From positions 310,001-374,000 of the forward strand of contig JAJNNX010000051.1 in NCBI GenBank assembly GCA_023159155.1: a DNA stretch of 64,000 nucleotides. The letters are read 5' to 3'. A model generated the notes under the pieces. That model did no database searches. It was not told where the DNA came from and saw only the letters and a list, made by a program, of their open reading frames with translations. Below, piece by piece: positions 11,273 to 25,971 of the stretch. The stretch's first letter is position 1. Each line of letters begins with the position of its first letter. The DNA is from Ustulina deusta. Taxonomy: Eukaryota > Ascomycota > Sordariomycetes > Xylariales > Xylariaceae. A program made the translations under genes and the position numbers.

Positions 11273-14200
11273 GGTTGTCTCTACTTGTCGATGAATACGT
11301 CCGGGTTGAGAGGATTGGATTGCTGCGGGATCGACCTAGTGAATAAACGAGCGACTGGTCATGGAGAAGAGCCGAGAGCTAAGATCCAAAGTCTAGAAGC
11401 CTAGACACGAAGAGCTGATGGCGCAGTGTATTTAAGAAGCAAGGGGTAGTGGACACTCGCGCCTCACATCTAGAGACTACCGGGGTCTCGCGTTGCCACC
11501 AGAAATTACGAGGATACAAAGGATTCGCCTAAATGCTACGCTACCTAGAATAGCCCAGACGCTCACGTAATTTCCAATGAGACTGTTCATCCAATACCTA
11601 CACACTACCTAATACGAGCACACTGGGGCGCCACGAACCAGCGGGCGAACTAGGCAAGGATCGCGGATAGGACCGATTCTGCCTAGACCTCAAGGATAGC
11701 AGGATAGCTAGCCTGCGCTCAACCAGACTGTCTACCGAGTAGTACTGTGTTGTGCTGTGTATATTAAACCCCATGTGTTCATCCCATTGATGCGGTGTTG
11801 CCACGCCCATCGGCAAGACCATGACGCCGTTGAAAGGGGGAAGGGAACACAGGAAGTCACGCCGAAAAATTGAATGGGAGCGGGAATTAATGGAGTTGCT
11901 AATGTAAAAAAGAGAAAAATACGAGTTCTGGCAGACTAAGCTGACGGTCTCGCGGAATCCTCCCTTTTTTTCTTCCCTTCTTTCAGTATGTACAGTACTA
12001 GTAACACTGTAAGCCCAGATCTATTCGCATTAGCTCCACCCTACCAATATGTATGTGCACGACACTACTCTCGGTAGACAGGCTGTCGTTTTCTGTCAAA
12101 TATTACATCATAAATTATAGTGGACAGTAGTCGATATATCCCTTGGATAGCTCTATTTTTCTAGCTTCGGCACCCTGACAGCTGTGGAAATACGTGGCCT
12201 GGTATAGTTCGATGCTTTTGCCGACTATCATTGACGACCCAGTTGGGGATACACTACCTACACTAGGTAGTTAGTGTACAGATGAAAGGTGGAAGGCTGG
12301 GTGCCGACAATTCCGGCCTCGTGGTTTGTACCAGTACAATACACTACACTACGGTATAGCGGTGTAGATATTGGTCACAGGCCGGGTTGCCATTACCAAA
12401 CCAAACACAATGCCTGAGATGCACGTGGATAGCATTCTCCCTACTTTTACGCATGGGCCTGTAAGTACATGGTAACCATTGTACACTTCTGTATAGTGTA
12501 CGGCAATTAATGAATCAATAAAACACTCCAGCACATGTACCTACACTAGAACTCGAGATTATCATGTCTCAAGACTCGTACTCTACTTAGGATAGTATGG
12601 TATGGGTCCACTTTAGCAGAACGAGATCCCCTCAAAAGAATACCTATACTAGGTACGTGGGCCCCTCAGTGATCAGTGGATTTGGTAGGCACACTACGCT
12701 AGTTGGTCTCTCGCCTACTTATGTATGCACTAGATATTAACTTGAAGGGCTAGAATGCCGTATCCGCCTTAACTGTCAGCCCACAAAGTGATATGGCACG
12801 ATTGATGCACGAGGCCAGTATTGAGCGGTGTTGATTACCTGCCCTCTGGAGGGTTTCCTTTACTTAGGGCTCCTTCTGCCAGCAATCCTGCCCCACCGAA
12901 CAGACAATAGACGACGCACTGCCTCACTCGCAGCGGAATATTGCAACGTCACATAACTGGCATCCCGATCTGGCCTCTGCCCTACCCCGCCGGGCTTGCT
13001 TATATCGGCGTCGCTTATGCATTAGACGTTACATTCGACTGGCATCTTATCGAATGCATGGACATCATAAGCCCAGGATGCACTAGACCCGACGACACGA
13101 GATGGGGCCAGAAGATCAGCTTAAGGCGGCGTAGCGTATTACCCAGAATAGTCTAGCGCCGACATATTCCACTAGCTAGTGTACGAGCAGCTGGGGAAGG
13201 ACTCCAGCACCCAGCTCCAGCATACTTACCAATTTGGGAAGGGTTACGCAACAGCCTGCAGATATAGTGGAGCCCAAGTAACAGCTGACACTGTGCTGAG
13301 TCCTTCTTAATCTCCGCAGCCCTGCGGCTTACAATGTACTCAGCAGTACCTATACAATTATCGCTCCTTTCAGAGGTTGAACTACTGAGTATAGATACGG
13401 TGCTATTGGTGGCATTTGGTTTACACTACTTCCGTTTCCCGATGTTGTTACAAAAGAGTACCTACACTACTGGATTATATGGGAGTGCGCTAAGCGGTAA
13501 AGAACAATGCAGGGAAAGGCTCGAAGTGAACAGACACATTCTCATACCCAAAAGACTACCAGGTAGTTAGCTTCTCTAGGTCGTCTACACTTTACGAGGA
13601 GGCACTAATGTGGTACATAGGAGGCATTTGAAGCCGGGGCGGATAAGAAAGCTTGTTTTGATCCCATTTCTTGTTCAGTGGGTCTGACATGAACCATGTA
13701 GCCTACACTAGTCCGTTAACCCAGCCATCGTTATGAGCGTGCCCAGTTTCGCTGAGCGCAACGAGAGCAAACAGGAAGACATCATAAGAGTTACACTTCC
13801 GAGGATTGCATTGAAGATTTCATTGTTGATATAACTGCACAAATGGACTGAAATCACCGCGCTTGTTTCACATTGGTCCTTGAAAGTCAAGTGAGTACGT
13901 CGAAGCTCAACTGTAGTCGCCCGTGGAAAATCGAGGGCTGCGGTGCCCACAAGCAATGCAATCAAGCGACATTCAACAAAGAATAGAATTACTAGTGTCA
14001 CTGAAGGAAGCCTCAATGCCTTCTAGAAGAACACATTACGAAACAGAAACGTATGACGCTTTAGTCAGCGAGTGAGCTAAATGCTGTAGGTATTTACTTA
14101 AGGGTCCTAATGAAGTAGTAAATCCTGACGGTAGGTAACATGCGTGCGGCGGTACAGAGCCTCTCTATTGCCGCAACAAGATTACTAATAAATTATGAAT

Positions 14201-16894
14201 CGAGGCTCCATCTATATAGGGTTTCATTATTCGACTTGCAGCCGTCTGAAGCCCCGATATTTCAACTTCTCAACATAACAATTTCAAAATTGGCGCTGCA
14301 TGCAACACGAGGGCTCCGTTCGTTATGACTAAAGAGCAAGCCCGAACATAACTTTATTCATACTAATCCCCGTAAGCTCTTATAACAGAGGAGCAGTTCT
14401 AGCACCCGCCTAACGTTTAGCTCTATTAAACTATCCAACAATAAAACAATACATATTCGTATGCTAGAGGCTCGGATGTCTTCAACAACGATGCAACTTT
14501 GCTTGCTTGGATTTACAAGGGCTAAGTGTCTATGGGGCCCGCTATCATTCAAGGTTGGAAATGTATTTGCTCAGAAACGTGACTACGAAATGGACAATAT
14601 TGAAGTGGTGTGAGCGGATCACAGGGGCTTAGTATATGAATGAGCCACTCGGTGGCTTTACTCAGGGGATATAAACACCATGAGCGTCGATTTTTGCGAA
14701 AGGCAGAAAATGAGGGCCACCTAGCTAGCATTGCGAATGAATTCACATTTTTAGTTTCCTTTACTTGATCAACTGATTCCTTAAGAGACAAGAGTAATAA
14801 CTATGCTAGGGAGTGTAGGTTCGGCCTATTTCCTAGTATAGGGGCACTGCGACATCCATAAGGTGTGAATAGCTAGTTACAGTTGCTCACTTCAATATTG
14901 AAACGAGTTACATCGTAGAAAGCAGGATATTGACGAAGCCGAGTGTACAGCCTTAGTATACATGGAAAGTGGCAAAGTAAAATTCATAAATGGAACAGTA
15001 GACCTATTGTGGAAGACGACACACAACAAATTGAAAACAAAATCACGGCTTAGCTGGATAGACTCCGAATAACAGGCGCGCTGTGCGTAGAAAGAGGCGA
15101 ATTTGGAAGTCTGGAACTACCTACACCATGCTTGGAACAGAATTGAAGTAGAATCTGGTCAAGTCGGTACTTGCCTGTCCGACGCTGCATCTATATGTGT
15201 ACAGGATTAGAACTGTAGTACACGAAGTACTGAGGTCACGGCACAGATCACTCGAGGAAGAGAGGCACTGAAACGTAAATACATAAGACCTTACTGTGAA
15301 GTTGAATCACTGGATTGCCCTTAATGCTGACAACCATACAAGAGTTGATGCTAATGGAGAATCTATATAGATGACACTGACGCATAGCCTAATATATGTT
15401 TCCTGGAGGGCATAGAGTACCCCTCCCCCCAATATCCCCCCTTGCAGAGAAGCGGGATAGAAAGAGTTCGGGCTGAATTACTTTGCAATCTACTGTATAG
15501 AAATCATTCTAAATATTAAATTTTGACATAAGCGCACCATAGTGGGAAATGACCAGTTTATAGTCTTGAGCTCTTCAGAGGAAATACTGCGACCCGATGT
15601 CAGAACCTTAAGTAGTCTCACGGCGGAGTGGAGTTGCGATCTAGTAGAGAAAAGGGACCAGTGCATATTCCATGTATGATCACCAGTGGTGTATTCAGAT
15701 GATCTAAGGTCTAAGCTCTAGTTATAATAAAAGGAATGAAATGAGCTGTATATATACAGGATCTCTCGGAATAGCGTTGATCCGTTCCGATGGACCCCTT
15801 GGATCCACCTAACCGTGACAAGTAGGATGTACGACGAATGCTTATTGTTGCACAAAAAGCCTAGATCATACCAATGGCCTCTGCTATATGCAAACACTTG
15901 TGTTATTCTGGAAGGTGTGACACCTAATGGAGGAACATAAGACGAACGAAGTAATCATCGCGTATGAAACAGAGTACGTTCAGACACGTGATGCCCAGAG
16001 ACCAAAACTGTATCATGACATCCCTAAGATCAAATATATACTCAAGTAGAGCACTGGTTAATCTGGCGTCGTCTCTCCATGACCGCCACAACCATATTCG
16101 GACGCAAGAGACGTGACGCAGAGTATCTACTCTATGCAAACACCCCCTACCCCCTCGCGTACTAATTTTAGCTACTAGGTTAGATAATGAAGTTGAGCTC
16201 CAGACCAGAAGACTGGGTTATTTAAGGCAATGGAGCGGGCGATATGGACACTAATACAAGGAAGAAAACACTTCGGGTTCCTGTAAGGGAGAAGCGCCAC
16301 CTCAATGCACCGTTCAATCATGGTGAAGGACTAGTTCTGGGGGTAGTAAGGGGACGCTATATGAGAGGCCCAATGAAAAGTGGGTTGATAGAATGAGTGA
16401 CTCGAGAAAAGTGGAGTTAGCTGGAAAGGTGTAAGGACAATGGGAGTTTGCATCTGGGTGAACTGTTTGACAAGGTGGCAGCATGCAGGTGCAATGACAG
16501 ATTATGCTGTTCCACGTTGCAGTCACAAATTTGCAAACTCGCCGGACATGGAGAGCCAAAACTATAACGAAATAAAGGAAGGAAGCGAGAAAAGTGGCGG
16601 GTAAGGAATGGCATTACCCCCACCTATGTATGATGTAACGGACCATCCGCCACCCTGTAAAAAGGCCAAGATAGGTATTCGCGGAGTGTTGGAGTTAGGG
16701 GGTCGTATGTAGTATGGGTTAGGATACAATGCTTTGCGTCTTATATCGAGGTTTGTTCGAGCTTTCTTATACTTCAATCTATATAATATTCCTGAGCTTC
16801 CTCTCAATTGTCATCTCGCGGTTGTGTCATTTACCTAGGTCTGCTCCTACAGTCACGATTATTATATCATTTCTAAATTAGGGTCTCATTCATT
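11273..16894. other. 5.6 kb gene desert
   Basis: No coding frame longer than about 135 codons, no domain match and no gene model. The sequence has many copies of a short motif CCTA(C/T)ACTAG (for example near 12256, 12540, 12640, 13460 and 13704) and TAGGTA-type words, and looks relatively AT-rich towards 14-16.8 kb. It could be heavily mutated transposon remains or simple intergenic DNA. No terminal repeats or transposase remnants were recognised. Confidence 0.45.
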
Positions 16895-18413
<1,519 letters not shown>

Positions 18414-18765
18414 GAGCAGAACGGGCTAAACCGAGAAAGGCGCTCCAAGTCAACGTAGATTCTAGGCTATTAAATCTGGAGGCTGCCATCAAATTCACCC
18501 TCGTTAAAATGTCCACTGAGTTCTTTGTTGATTTATATGAACTTGCGTGTAGTCTCATACATAGGCCCATCAACTTGCCAAGGTACCAACACCCCTTTTT
18601 ATTCAAGAAAACTCTCTAAGTAATGGAAATATTATCTTCCTTAGACTGGATGCTGTGTTCGCGGTGGTTATATCAGTAGCAATAGTAAGAGGTCTTGAAG
18701 ATATCAATTTTAGATCAAGTCAATTCTAATTATACTCCTAAATGACCACATCAGTATTTAACTTG
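18414..18765. other. Convergent 3' intergenic between hxnT and hxnX
   Basis: 352 bases between two stop codons, AT-rich towards 18640-18770. It should hold both 3' ends. No other gene seen. Confidence 0.5.
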
Positions 18766-20258
18766 CTATAATTTTAGCTGCGGTGGCTCTCCCACAGATT
18801 CTGGCGCAGTATAAGCAGTCCATTTCTCTTCGACGTCCTGCCACATGTCGTATGTTAGTAACCACCTTGCCACCCCATGATATCTCCAAGGGAAAGGATC
18901 ATCGCCAGTCTCTTGTACTTGGGGGAGAACGGGTGTTTCCTGGCTCAGCCATTCTCTGTCTAGATTGTCGAACATCTTGAATTTTTTGTCTCGCTCCTCT
19001 TGCTCGGGTCCATCTGGGAGGTGATAAATCCACTGATTATAAGAGCCACGCTGAACGACCCTTTCTGTCCTCTCCCGCCTACAAGCCTCATATACTTGGA
19101 GGGCTTTCCTCTTCGAGCATGGCGACTTGTCCGTAAGTCTGCTAAGACAAAGACCGAGAACTCCACCATCTTCCAAGGCCATACCTGCACCGCTGGCTAG
19201 GTAGGGTAAGGTTGCGTGAACAGCATCACCAAGCATCGTGAATGCACCCGACCGATCCGACCATGTGGGTTCAAGAGTAGGGCGGATGCAGAGCCTCCAC
19301 TTCAGCACCGACTTGGAGTCACATAAGGCAGCCAATTTACCCAACCGCGGATCCCATTGACTGAGGTGGGCGCACATCTCTGTAGCGTCTCCCTCCACGG
19401 TGTTTGCGGCACCTTCGGGAATATCATCAGGAACGAGTAGCACCATATTGAACAACTCGCCTCCTCTTAAGATATAGTTGACGGCGTGCACGCCGGGACC
19501 CAGCCAATAATTAATTTGTGGGTTGTCTACGAAGGGGCGCAGATCCGGGTCTGTCATCATGTCTTTGGTACTGAGGAGAAGCCTGTAGGCCAGGTCGCCG
19601 GTTGCGATCGGTGGATCTTCTCTCCCAAGGAATATCTCTCTTAATTTCGAGTTGATGCCGTCAGCACCCACGACAAGATCGGCAGTCATGACTTGACCGT
19701 CGGCTAAGAAGACAGTCGTTGATGATCCGTCGTCCCTTATAGTGAAGTCCTGCACTCTCGCGTTGGTTATCACTTTGGCGCCGAGTTGGACAGCCCTTGT
19801 AATGAGGCCAGTGTGTAGGTTTGCACGATGGAAATCCCAGAAAGGAGCCTTAGTTACACGAGCATACCCATGTAAGTCCATCTCAGAGAGATGGTTGCCT
19901 TTCCATCCCCAGAAATTGCATTTCCGGGGCCAAGTGGCGTGCGGTTCCAGAATCTCTCTTAGGCCCCAGGAGAACAGGATGCGGGCTGCGTTTGGGAGAA
20001 CCTGTATACCGGCTCCAATCTCTCCAATGTCAGATGCCGCCTCAAGAACAGTAACGTCATGGCCAGCAAGTAGAATGGCTATTGCTGCCCCTAAGCCGCC
20101 TAAGCCGGCACCAACAATGATAATCTGCATGGGCTGATTAAAATCCGAGCCAGCAAAAGGTTGAATGGATCGCAAATCTAATGAGCACTTACATTTAGCC
20201 GGCTCTTCTCATCACGTTGTATCTTCTCCTGTACGGTAACATCCTTAAGTACATCCAT
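18766..20258 (-). CDS. hxnX: FAD monooxygenase, HxnX-like (6-hydroxynicotinate 3-monooxygenase type)
   Basis: Two exons, 20258-20193 and 20133-18766, with a 59 bp intron (donor GTAAGT, acceptor AATCAG), giving 477 residues. The upstream exon supplies the real start; reading the long frame alone would give a false N-terminus. Class A flavoprotein monooxygenase: dinucleotide-binding IIIVGAGLGGLG (about residues 26-37), a GADGINSKLRE DG motif near the middle, and LGDAVHATLPYLASGAGMA in the C-terminal half. The salicylate hydroxylase/NicC branch fits best. In the fungal pathway HxnX converts 6-hydroxynicotinate to 2,5-dihydroxypyridine with NAD(P)H and oxygen. The last three residues are LKL, similar to weak peroxisomal (PTS1) signals, which is only suggestive. 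It diverges from hxnW across 1.3 kb. Confidence 0.88.
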
Positions 20259-21591
20259 GCTTGAGGATGGGTCGAGAGACGAAGTTTCCAGTTTTATATA
20301 TATATGGAAGATGAAAAACTCGGGCGCAAATAAAAGAGTCAATAGCTATGTGCTACAAGGAACAGTCTAGATGTTGCTACACTTGCTTCGTCGTAGGATA
20401 CTAGAAGATTGTTTAATAATGATGATAGTGTTATTTCCTAAATTTGGGAGTATGAGCTGCTACAACACCAAAAATTCTACAAGCATTGGCCCAAGTTGGG
20501 GTACATTTCTATTCAGTGATACGGCATTCAGTAGGCGACAGTGGGATGTGCTGGTAAGTTGGTCCAACCTTGAACACGAAACCGAGGCATATGACCTGCA
20601 TCAAGTCTATTCCGTTCCACGGGTAGACAAGTTAGCACTCGACCCATGCGCCGCCCCCTATCTTCACAGTGGGGTTGAACGTGGGGAACGAAAAGGTTGT
20701 CTAAGAGGTAGACAGCCCTATCAAGTCCACCAGGTCCTGGATATTGGAAGCCCCTTGATAATAAGCCTGTCTGCATAAATGGCAAGAGTGGGGGGGGTGA
20801 GGACGACTGTGCACAGAAATGATAGAACCCTCCTGGGTTGCAAGCTTTAGCATAACCCCCCCCACCCCCCCCCCCCCCCCCAAAATGATAGCCAACCACA
20901 CCTATGTGTACGAAAGGTCCACACGACCTGGAAAGTCCACGCGAAGGTAATAGAGGTTCTACGCGATAAGGTCTCGGTCCCCAGCACGGATTGTCTCGGC
21001 CTTCAATAGCTCCCTATTCAGCCCTGGCTTAGTTGAGACAACTGCCTCCCTTGCTGGGTGCCGACGGCCGATAATTGGTTTTACGTAGATCGAGCATTTC
21101 CTCCCTATTGCCGAAGGTCGGAAACAGCCAGACGGATTTCTTGGTAAGGAGATTAATCATGATCCGACTATATCCTCCAAGCCTCTAGTTCGGCCCTTGT
21201 TATAACACCAGTCACATAATTGTCACGCCAGTTTTAGGACGTGTACGATACTGCATGGGTACGCAGTGACAGACGATTAGCCCTTCATGCCGAGTGTTCG
21301 ATAATGGTCATGTGTGTTGGCAGAGGTACATAAGTGGGAAAAGTTCCCCCACCTTTGAGAGTATCAAAGCTGTTGTGCATTTGGGGTAACATTGAATCAA
21401 TCCTACGTGTCATGACGTCGAGAGATAAGGAACATGGGTTTTAGGACAAATGAAATTCTTTCTTATGTAGTTCATTCACGATTATAGGAGTAATCAAGCT
21501 TTGCAAACTTCCAAACTAGCGGTCAGGAGGCCGTATTTCTTTCCATAGACACTCTCCGTTGTATGTGTGGTACACTGGGATAGTGCCAGCA
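20259..21591. promoter_or_regulatory. Divergent hxnX-hxnW intergenic with GATA sites and a C tract
   Basis: 1.33 kb between two divergent starts and therefore likely to hold both promoters. GATA-factor consensus sites (HGATAR) occur at 20964-20969, 21069-21074 and 21423-21428. A nearly pure C tract of 26 bases with one A lies at 20856-20881 and breaks up nothing coding. In A. nidulans the hxn genes need the GATA factor AreA besides HxnR; the presence of sites here fits but does not prove that control. Confidence 0.4.
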
Positions 21592-22493
21592 ATGCCAACG
21601 GTATTTGCGTCCTGTAATTCTTGAACGACCACCGCACCAAATCGCTAATGAGCACTAGCTTTCACTGAAAGGTCGGGTGGCAGTTGTCACCGGAGGTGCT
21701 AGGGGCTGTGGCCTCGCCTTTGCTCAAGGGTTGGCTGAGGCAGGAGCTGACCTCGCGATTTTCGACATCATCCCACCCTCTCCGGCTTTTGAGAAGATAT
21801 CAACAGACTATGGTGTTCGGACGAAGTCATATTCAGTCGATGTAACCTCTCTGTCTAGCCTCGAGGCCGCATTTGCTTCTGTAGCGGCCGATTTCGATGG
21901 AAAGCTTGATATTTTCGTCGCCTGCGCCGGCGTTAACAAGAACGTGGGATTTCTCGACACATCGGAAGCTGACTTTGATCACCTCATCAATGTTAACTGC
22001 AAAGGCGTTTATTTTAGCGCCAAATTAGCTGCCAAGGCCATGATCTCAAATGGTACTAAGTGTGGAAGTATCATCTTGGTAGCCAGTATTGCCTCGTACA
22101 TGGCCATTCGCTCACAGAATAGCACGGCATATTGCGGAACAAAGGGTGCTGTTCGTGCAATGGCGCCCCCAATAGCAGCGGAATTGAACAAATACGGAAT
22201 CAGAGTTAATTCCATTAGTCCCGGATACGTCCGAACAGAAATGACTGCGCCATTTCCGCATCTCCTTGAGAGTTGGAAAGACGAGATCATGAATGGGCGT
22301 GTTGCTGAGCCTGACGACATCAAGGGAGCTTGTGTGTTCCTGGCGAGTGATGCGAGCAGGTGAGTTGCTTATCGTCAAAGATCTAAACCATGACTATATG
22401 ATTTCATTCGATGATGTGTCCCCTTGCTAATTTCCTTTTAGATACTGCACAGGCACCGACATTCTTGTAGACGGAGGAGTCACGAAATGGTAG
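21592..22493 (+). CDS. hxnW: Short-chain dehydrogenase/reductase, HxnW-like
   Basis: Three exons: 21592-21600, 21659-22359, 22442-22493 (253 residues). The first exon codes only Met-Pro-Thr. It is inferred because the main frame has a stop just upstream of LSLKGRVAVVTGG, while a branch-point-like GCTAATG and an acceptor TAG sit right before it; the 58 bp intron has donor GTATTT. Classical SDR features: cofactor loop TGGARGCG, the CAGVN strand (a variant of NNAG), catalytic Ser in VASIASYM and the YCGTK Tyr/Lys pair, and the C-terminal ILVDGGVT. In the nicotinate pathway HxnW is a ketoreductase on a late pyridine-derived intermediate. It stands tail-to-tail with hxnR, only 71 bp apart. The SDR call is sure, the exon-1 choice less so. 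Confidence 0.85.
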
Positions 22494-22564
22494 GAGGGGA
22501 GCTCGCATGACACCATAAATGGAGAGTAATTATGGCAGATTGCAAAAGGCAAATGAACCAGATT

Positions 22565-25500
22565 TCATGTTTGTTCCTCATTTTGATGTATCAATCGCCG
22601 CGGTACCAATCCCTGTAACACCTTAACTCCTGATTGAATAATGCCCCATCTGATATCTGTCAAGATATCGGCCACGACCCAAGCTAGAGCTGCCGTGCCC
22701 CGTTGCCAAGCGGCCTGAATTGTATCCTGAGAATCGTTTTTGGCCATGTCTGAGATAAACGTCCTCATGTCACCTCTAGGATCCCATACTATCTCATCCG
22801 AGTCTATATAAGAGTCATCACCAAAGCTACGACCGGGCCTTGCGTGACTAGAACACTCAGGGTCAGTAATGGCCATCTGAGCGCGATTCAAACATGATTC
22901 TCAAGTACTTTAGAAGAGCGGAAAGCTCCTAGCTATGACTCTAGCTCGAATGAGAGCCATGATATGAAAAGGTGCTGAACATGAGGGTGGCTCGGAAGTT
23001 ACTTACTGCATAGCCCAACATGTCAAAGTAGCGAGATAGAGACACCAGGGAACGTGGAAGAGCCCCATAGTTTTGGAGTTGGGTAAGCTTTCAGAAACTT
23101 CATATAGCAGACGTGCGGCATGCCACGAAGCTGTAGAAGCACACATTCTAATATGACATAGAGACTTAAGCTGAGATGATCCCTGATGGGCGGTCGCAGC
23201 CCATCGTTTCACGACCTGGCTTGAACGTATATAGTCCTTTTGCTGCACTGGGCGGCCAAGAATGTGGCGCGAGCCGGCGTAGATCTGAATATCCAAAAAG
23301 TCCACTTTCAAAATATGGGTTAGTCATATCCTTAATAGTATGGATTTTCCGATTTTGAGGGACAAGGTGGGGGGGGAGCGCTGCAGAGCTCTTAGGGAGG
23401 AGATGAAGATAACCAAGATAGAAAAACATGGTCCCAAGTTAACAAAACGAGAGGAAAATAGCTTTCGATCGTACTCACTATTAAGGAGGGCTTTCGCAGC
23501 GTGATATACAGCATTGTAGGCTATTGCAAAGCTAGTGAGATCTTCTTCGTCATTGTCTTCCGGTCTAGATTCACTTCTTCTTTGGTTACGAGTTGCAGTG
23601 GCTTCGCAGTGTGTATCAAAATCAATCTTCCATGTATCGTAGGCTGCGCCCAAAGATTTACGCCAGTTATCGCCGGAACCGGAATCAAGTACTACACCAA
23701 GTGACGTCTGCTCGCGTCGTTGCATATCCCAGGCGATAGACATTAGGCCATGGAGAATGAGGACACGCGATAGCGCGCTAATAATAGCCGGACGGGGGAG
23801 CCCTTGGTTAAGATATGACTTGAGCGCAGCTAAAAATGAAGTCTTATCATCGCGAGAACTCGACGATCGCCAGGCCGCAGCCCACGAAATGGCATCGGGC
23901 TAGAAGAACTCAGCTGTTAGCACGTACCACCTACGGGAGAGATTTGGTTAATTATCGGGGGTTTCAGGGCCAAATAGGAGCAAAAAATAAAATAAAAATA
24001 AAAAGAAACCATGAAACAATAGACTCGGAAATTTCTTACGGCTTCCCAAACTTCCTGGCTACATGGTAATGTAATGCGCAACTCGAAAGACGACATGCAT
24101 AGACTTTGGCAAAACAGCACTGCGTGCTGCGTATCCCACATGAAGCAGAACAACGAAAGCCTATTCTTTGGTCAGTAAGTAGTCTCGCTGGAAGCAACGG
24201 ACCGAAAACATGACCTCTTTTTTTCTTCTGCTTCGGACCACTTGTCCCAGGCCTGCTTAATACTTTCTGTGTTATCATCATCATTAGCATCATCGTTATT
24301 AGGCGGCCCTTGGGCTTGAACTGATTGGCAATCAGATCGACGGATAAGATTAATAAGTAAGCCGTGGAAAAGATGACTCATGTCGTGTTGCTGCTGCCCT
24401 GCTCTTGACTTGCCGAAACATTCCACCAGCAGGACTGCTTGCAAAATCCACAGTTTGGGTCGAGGCGAAAAGCCCGCGTGGGCGAATATGCTAGGACGTA
24501 TCACATCGTGGATACTAATAGCGAGTTGATGCGAGTCTCTGCTAGAATATGTAGCTCCTAGTAGCAGCACCGATATAAGTAACAACGGTTCGACTGTGAA
24601 TGGATCGAAGCTCGCTAAGTGCAGCAGCGGATACGCAGTGTTGAAGTTGGTGAAGTACAGTTCCAAGTAGGAATCGAGGTGACGGGATGATAGGAGGGGA
24701 TGCTCTCGAACAGAGCATTGTTGGTCTATAATGGAAGGATTTGCCATCTCGATGACGCTGAGTAGTTTTCCCCTTGTTTCACAGCTTATGCACGGAATTT
24801 TAGCCTGTTTGCGCAGCATTGAGAGAGGACGTTCAAGCTCCGGTGGGATAATACGAATTGGAGGCCCGACTTTTGGGAGGTTTGGTTCGCTTTGCTTTCG
24901 ACTACTCTCTTGTCTCGATTTTCCTAATGATGGTTCTGAAGCAACGCTTGGCCGGGTGGGAGAATTCAGGGCATATTGGGCGATTTCATTCGGTGTGGTC
25001 ATATTGGCCCTAGCAATACGATCTGGACTTTCAATTGCAGGATCAACCCAGTTTTCAATGCTGTCTAAGGACTCGGGAGTGAAGGCATATTGGATTTGTT
25101 GGACGGGGGAGTCCTGGTTCGGCTGGTTCTCAGGGGCACTAATAAAAGGTGGTTGAGTTGTTGCCGCAGAGGTAATCTCTAAGGATTGTTGAATTGAGGC
25201 CCGGCCTGGATCACCGAATAACCAGTTGTAATCAAGACTTGTCGTATAGGGCATGTTGAATGAACTGGCTGTGTCGGGCTGAAAAGTCTGGTCATATTCG
25301 AAATGTTCGAAATCATAAAAGGAGGGCTCCATAAAGTTGCCCAAAGTGGCGCCGTATGAGAGCACATTGCTTTCTTGCGGATATGAAACATCAAAATCAG
25401 GTGAGACATTCTGTGTTGCATTCTCGTCTACATCGGGCTGAGTTGGCATGAGTGTCGGCGATGTAATATTCAAGGCATTTGAACTAGATTCGAATGATGG

Positions 25501-25971
25501 CCTCTCTTGAGCATTCGATTCATTTTCTTGTCGGCAGTTCCGAATAGATTTATCCGGGGGATACGGCCGCTTTTCAACAACCTCGCCGGTTAGAGTCTTC
25601 CAAGATCGTTTCCGGGTATTTAAAATGCCATTGCCAGGACCGTCTGTTTCCTGCTCTTTTTGACGATGTCGAGTCATGTGCCGCTCTGAAATCCAGTTAG
25701 GATAAAACACAAACAAGCCACGCAAAAAAGTCGATGGAGAAGTGTCAAACCTGAATCACTTACTGAGAAGATCAGGCCGCTTGAAGTGGGCACGGCAGTC
25801 CAGACAAGTGTACTGTCCAGCAGTGTGGTTCAGGGCATGCCGCTGCACGTGTTCGGCGCGGGTGAACCGCTTATTGCATCCGGAATGGGTGCAAACGAAT
25901 CTCTTCTCGTCGGCCGACTGTGGGTCTCCCACGGCCTGATTACCAGATTTATTGCGAGTTGCCCGAGGCAT
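22565..25971 (-). CDS. hxnR: C2H2 zinc-finger / fungal TF-domain activator, HxnR-like
   Basis: Six exons: 25971-25764, 25685-24215, 24160-24040, 23899-23479, 23304-23007, 22847-22565 (933 residues, phases consistent). Residues 27-49 and 56-76 form two C2H2 fingers (Cys27, Cys32, His45, His49; Cys56, Cys59, His72, His76); the second is split by the first intron. A long Ser/Pro/Asn-rich linker follows, then the fungal-specific transcription factor domain, recognisable by EEKKRLSLFCFMWDTQHAV, SSFELRITLPC and LDIQIYAGSRHILGRPV. This C2H2-plus-TF-domain architecture is that of HxnR, the pathway-specific nicotinate activator of A. nidulans. The second intron begins GTCATG, an unusual donor, and the last intron (159 bp) uses a TCTAG acceptor chosen on phase; these two joins are the least certain. 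It diverges from hxnM. Confidence 0.87.
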
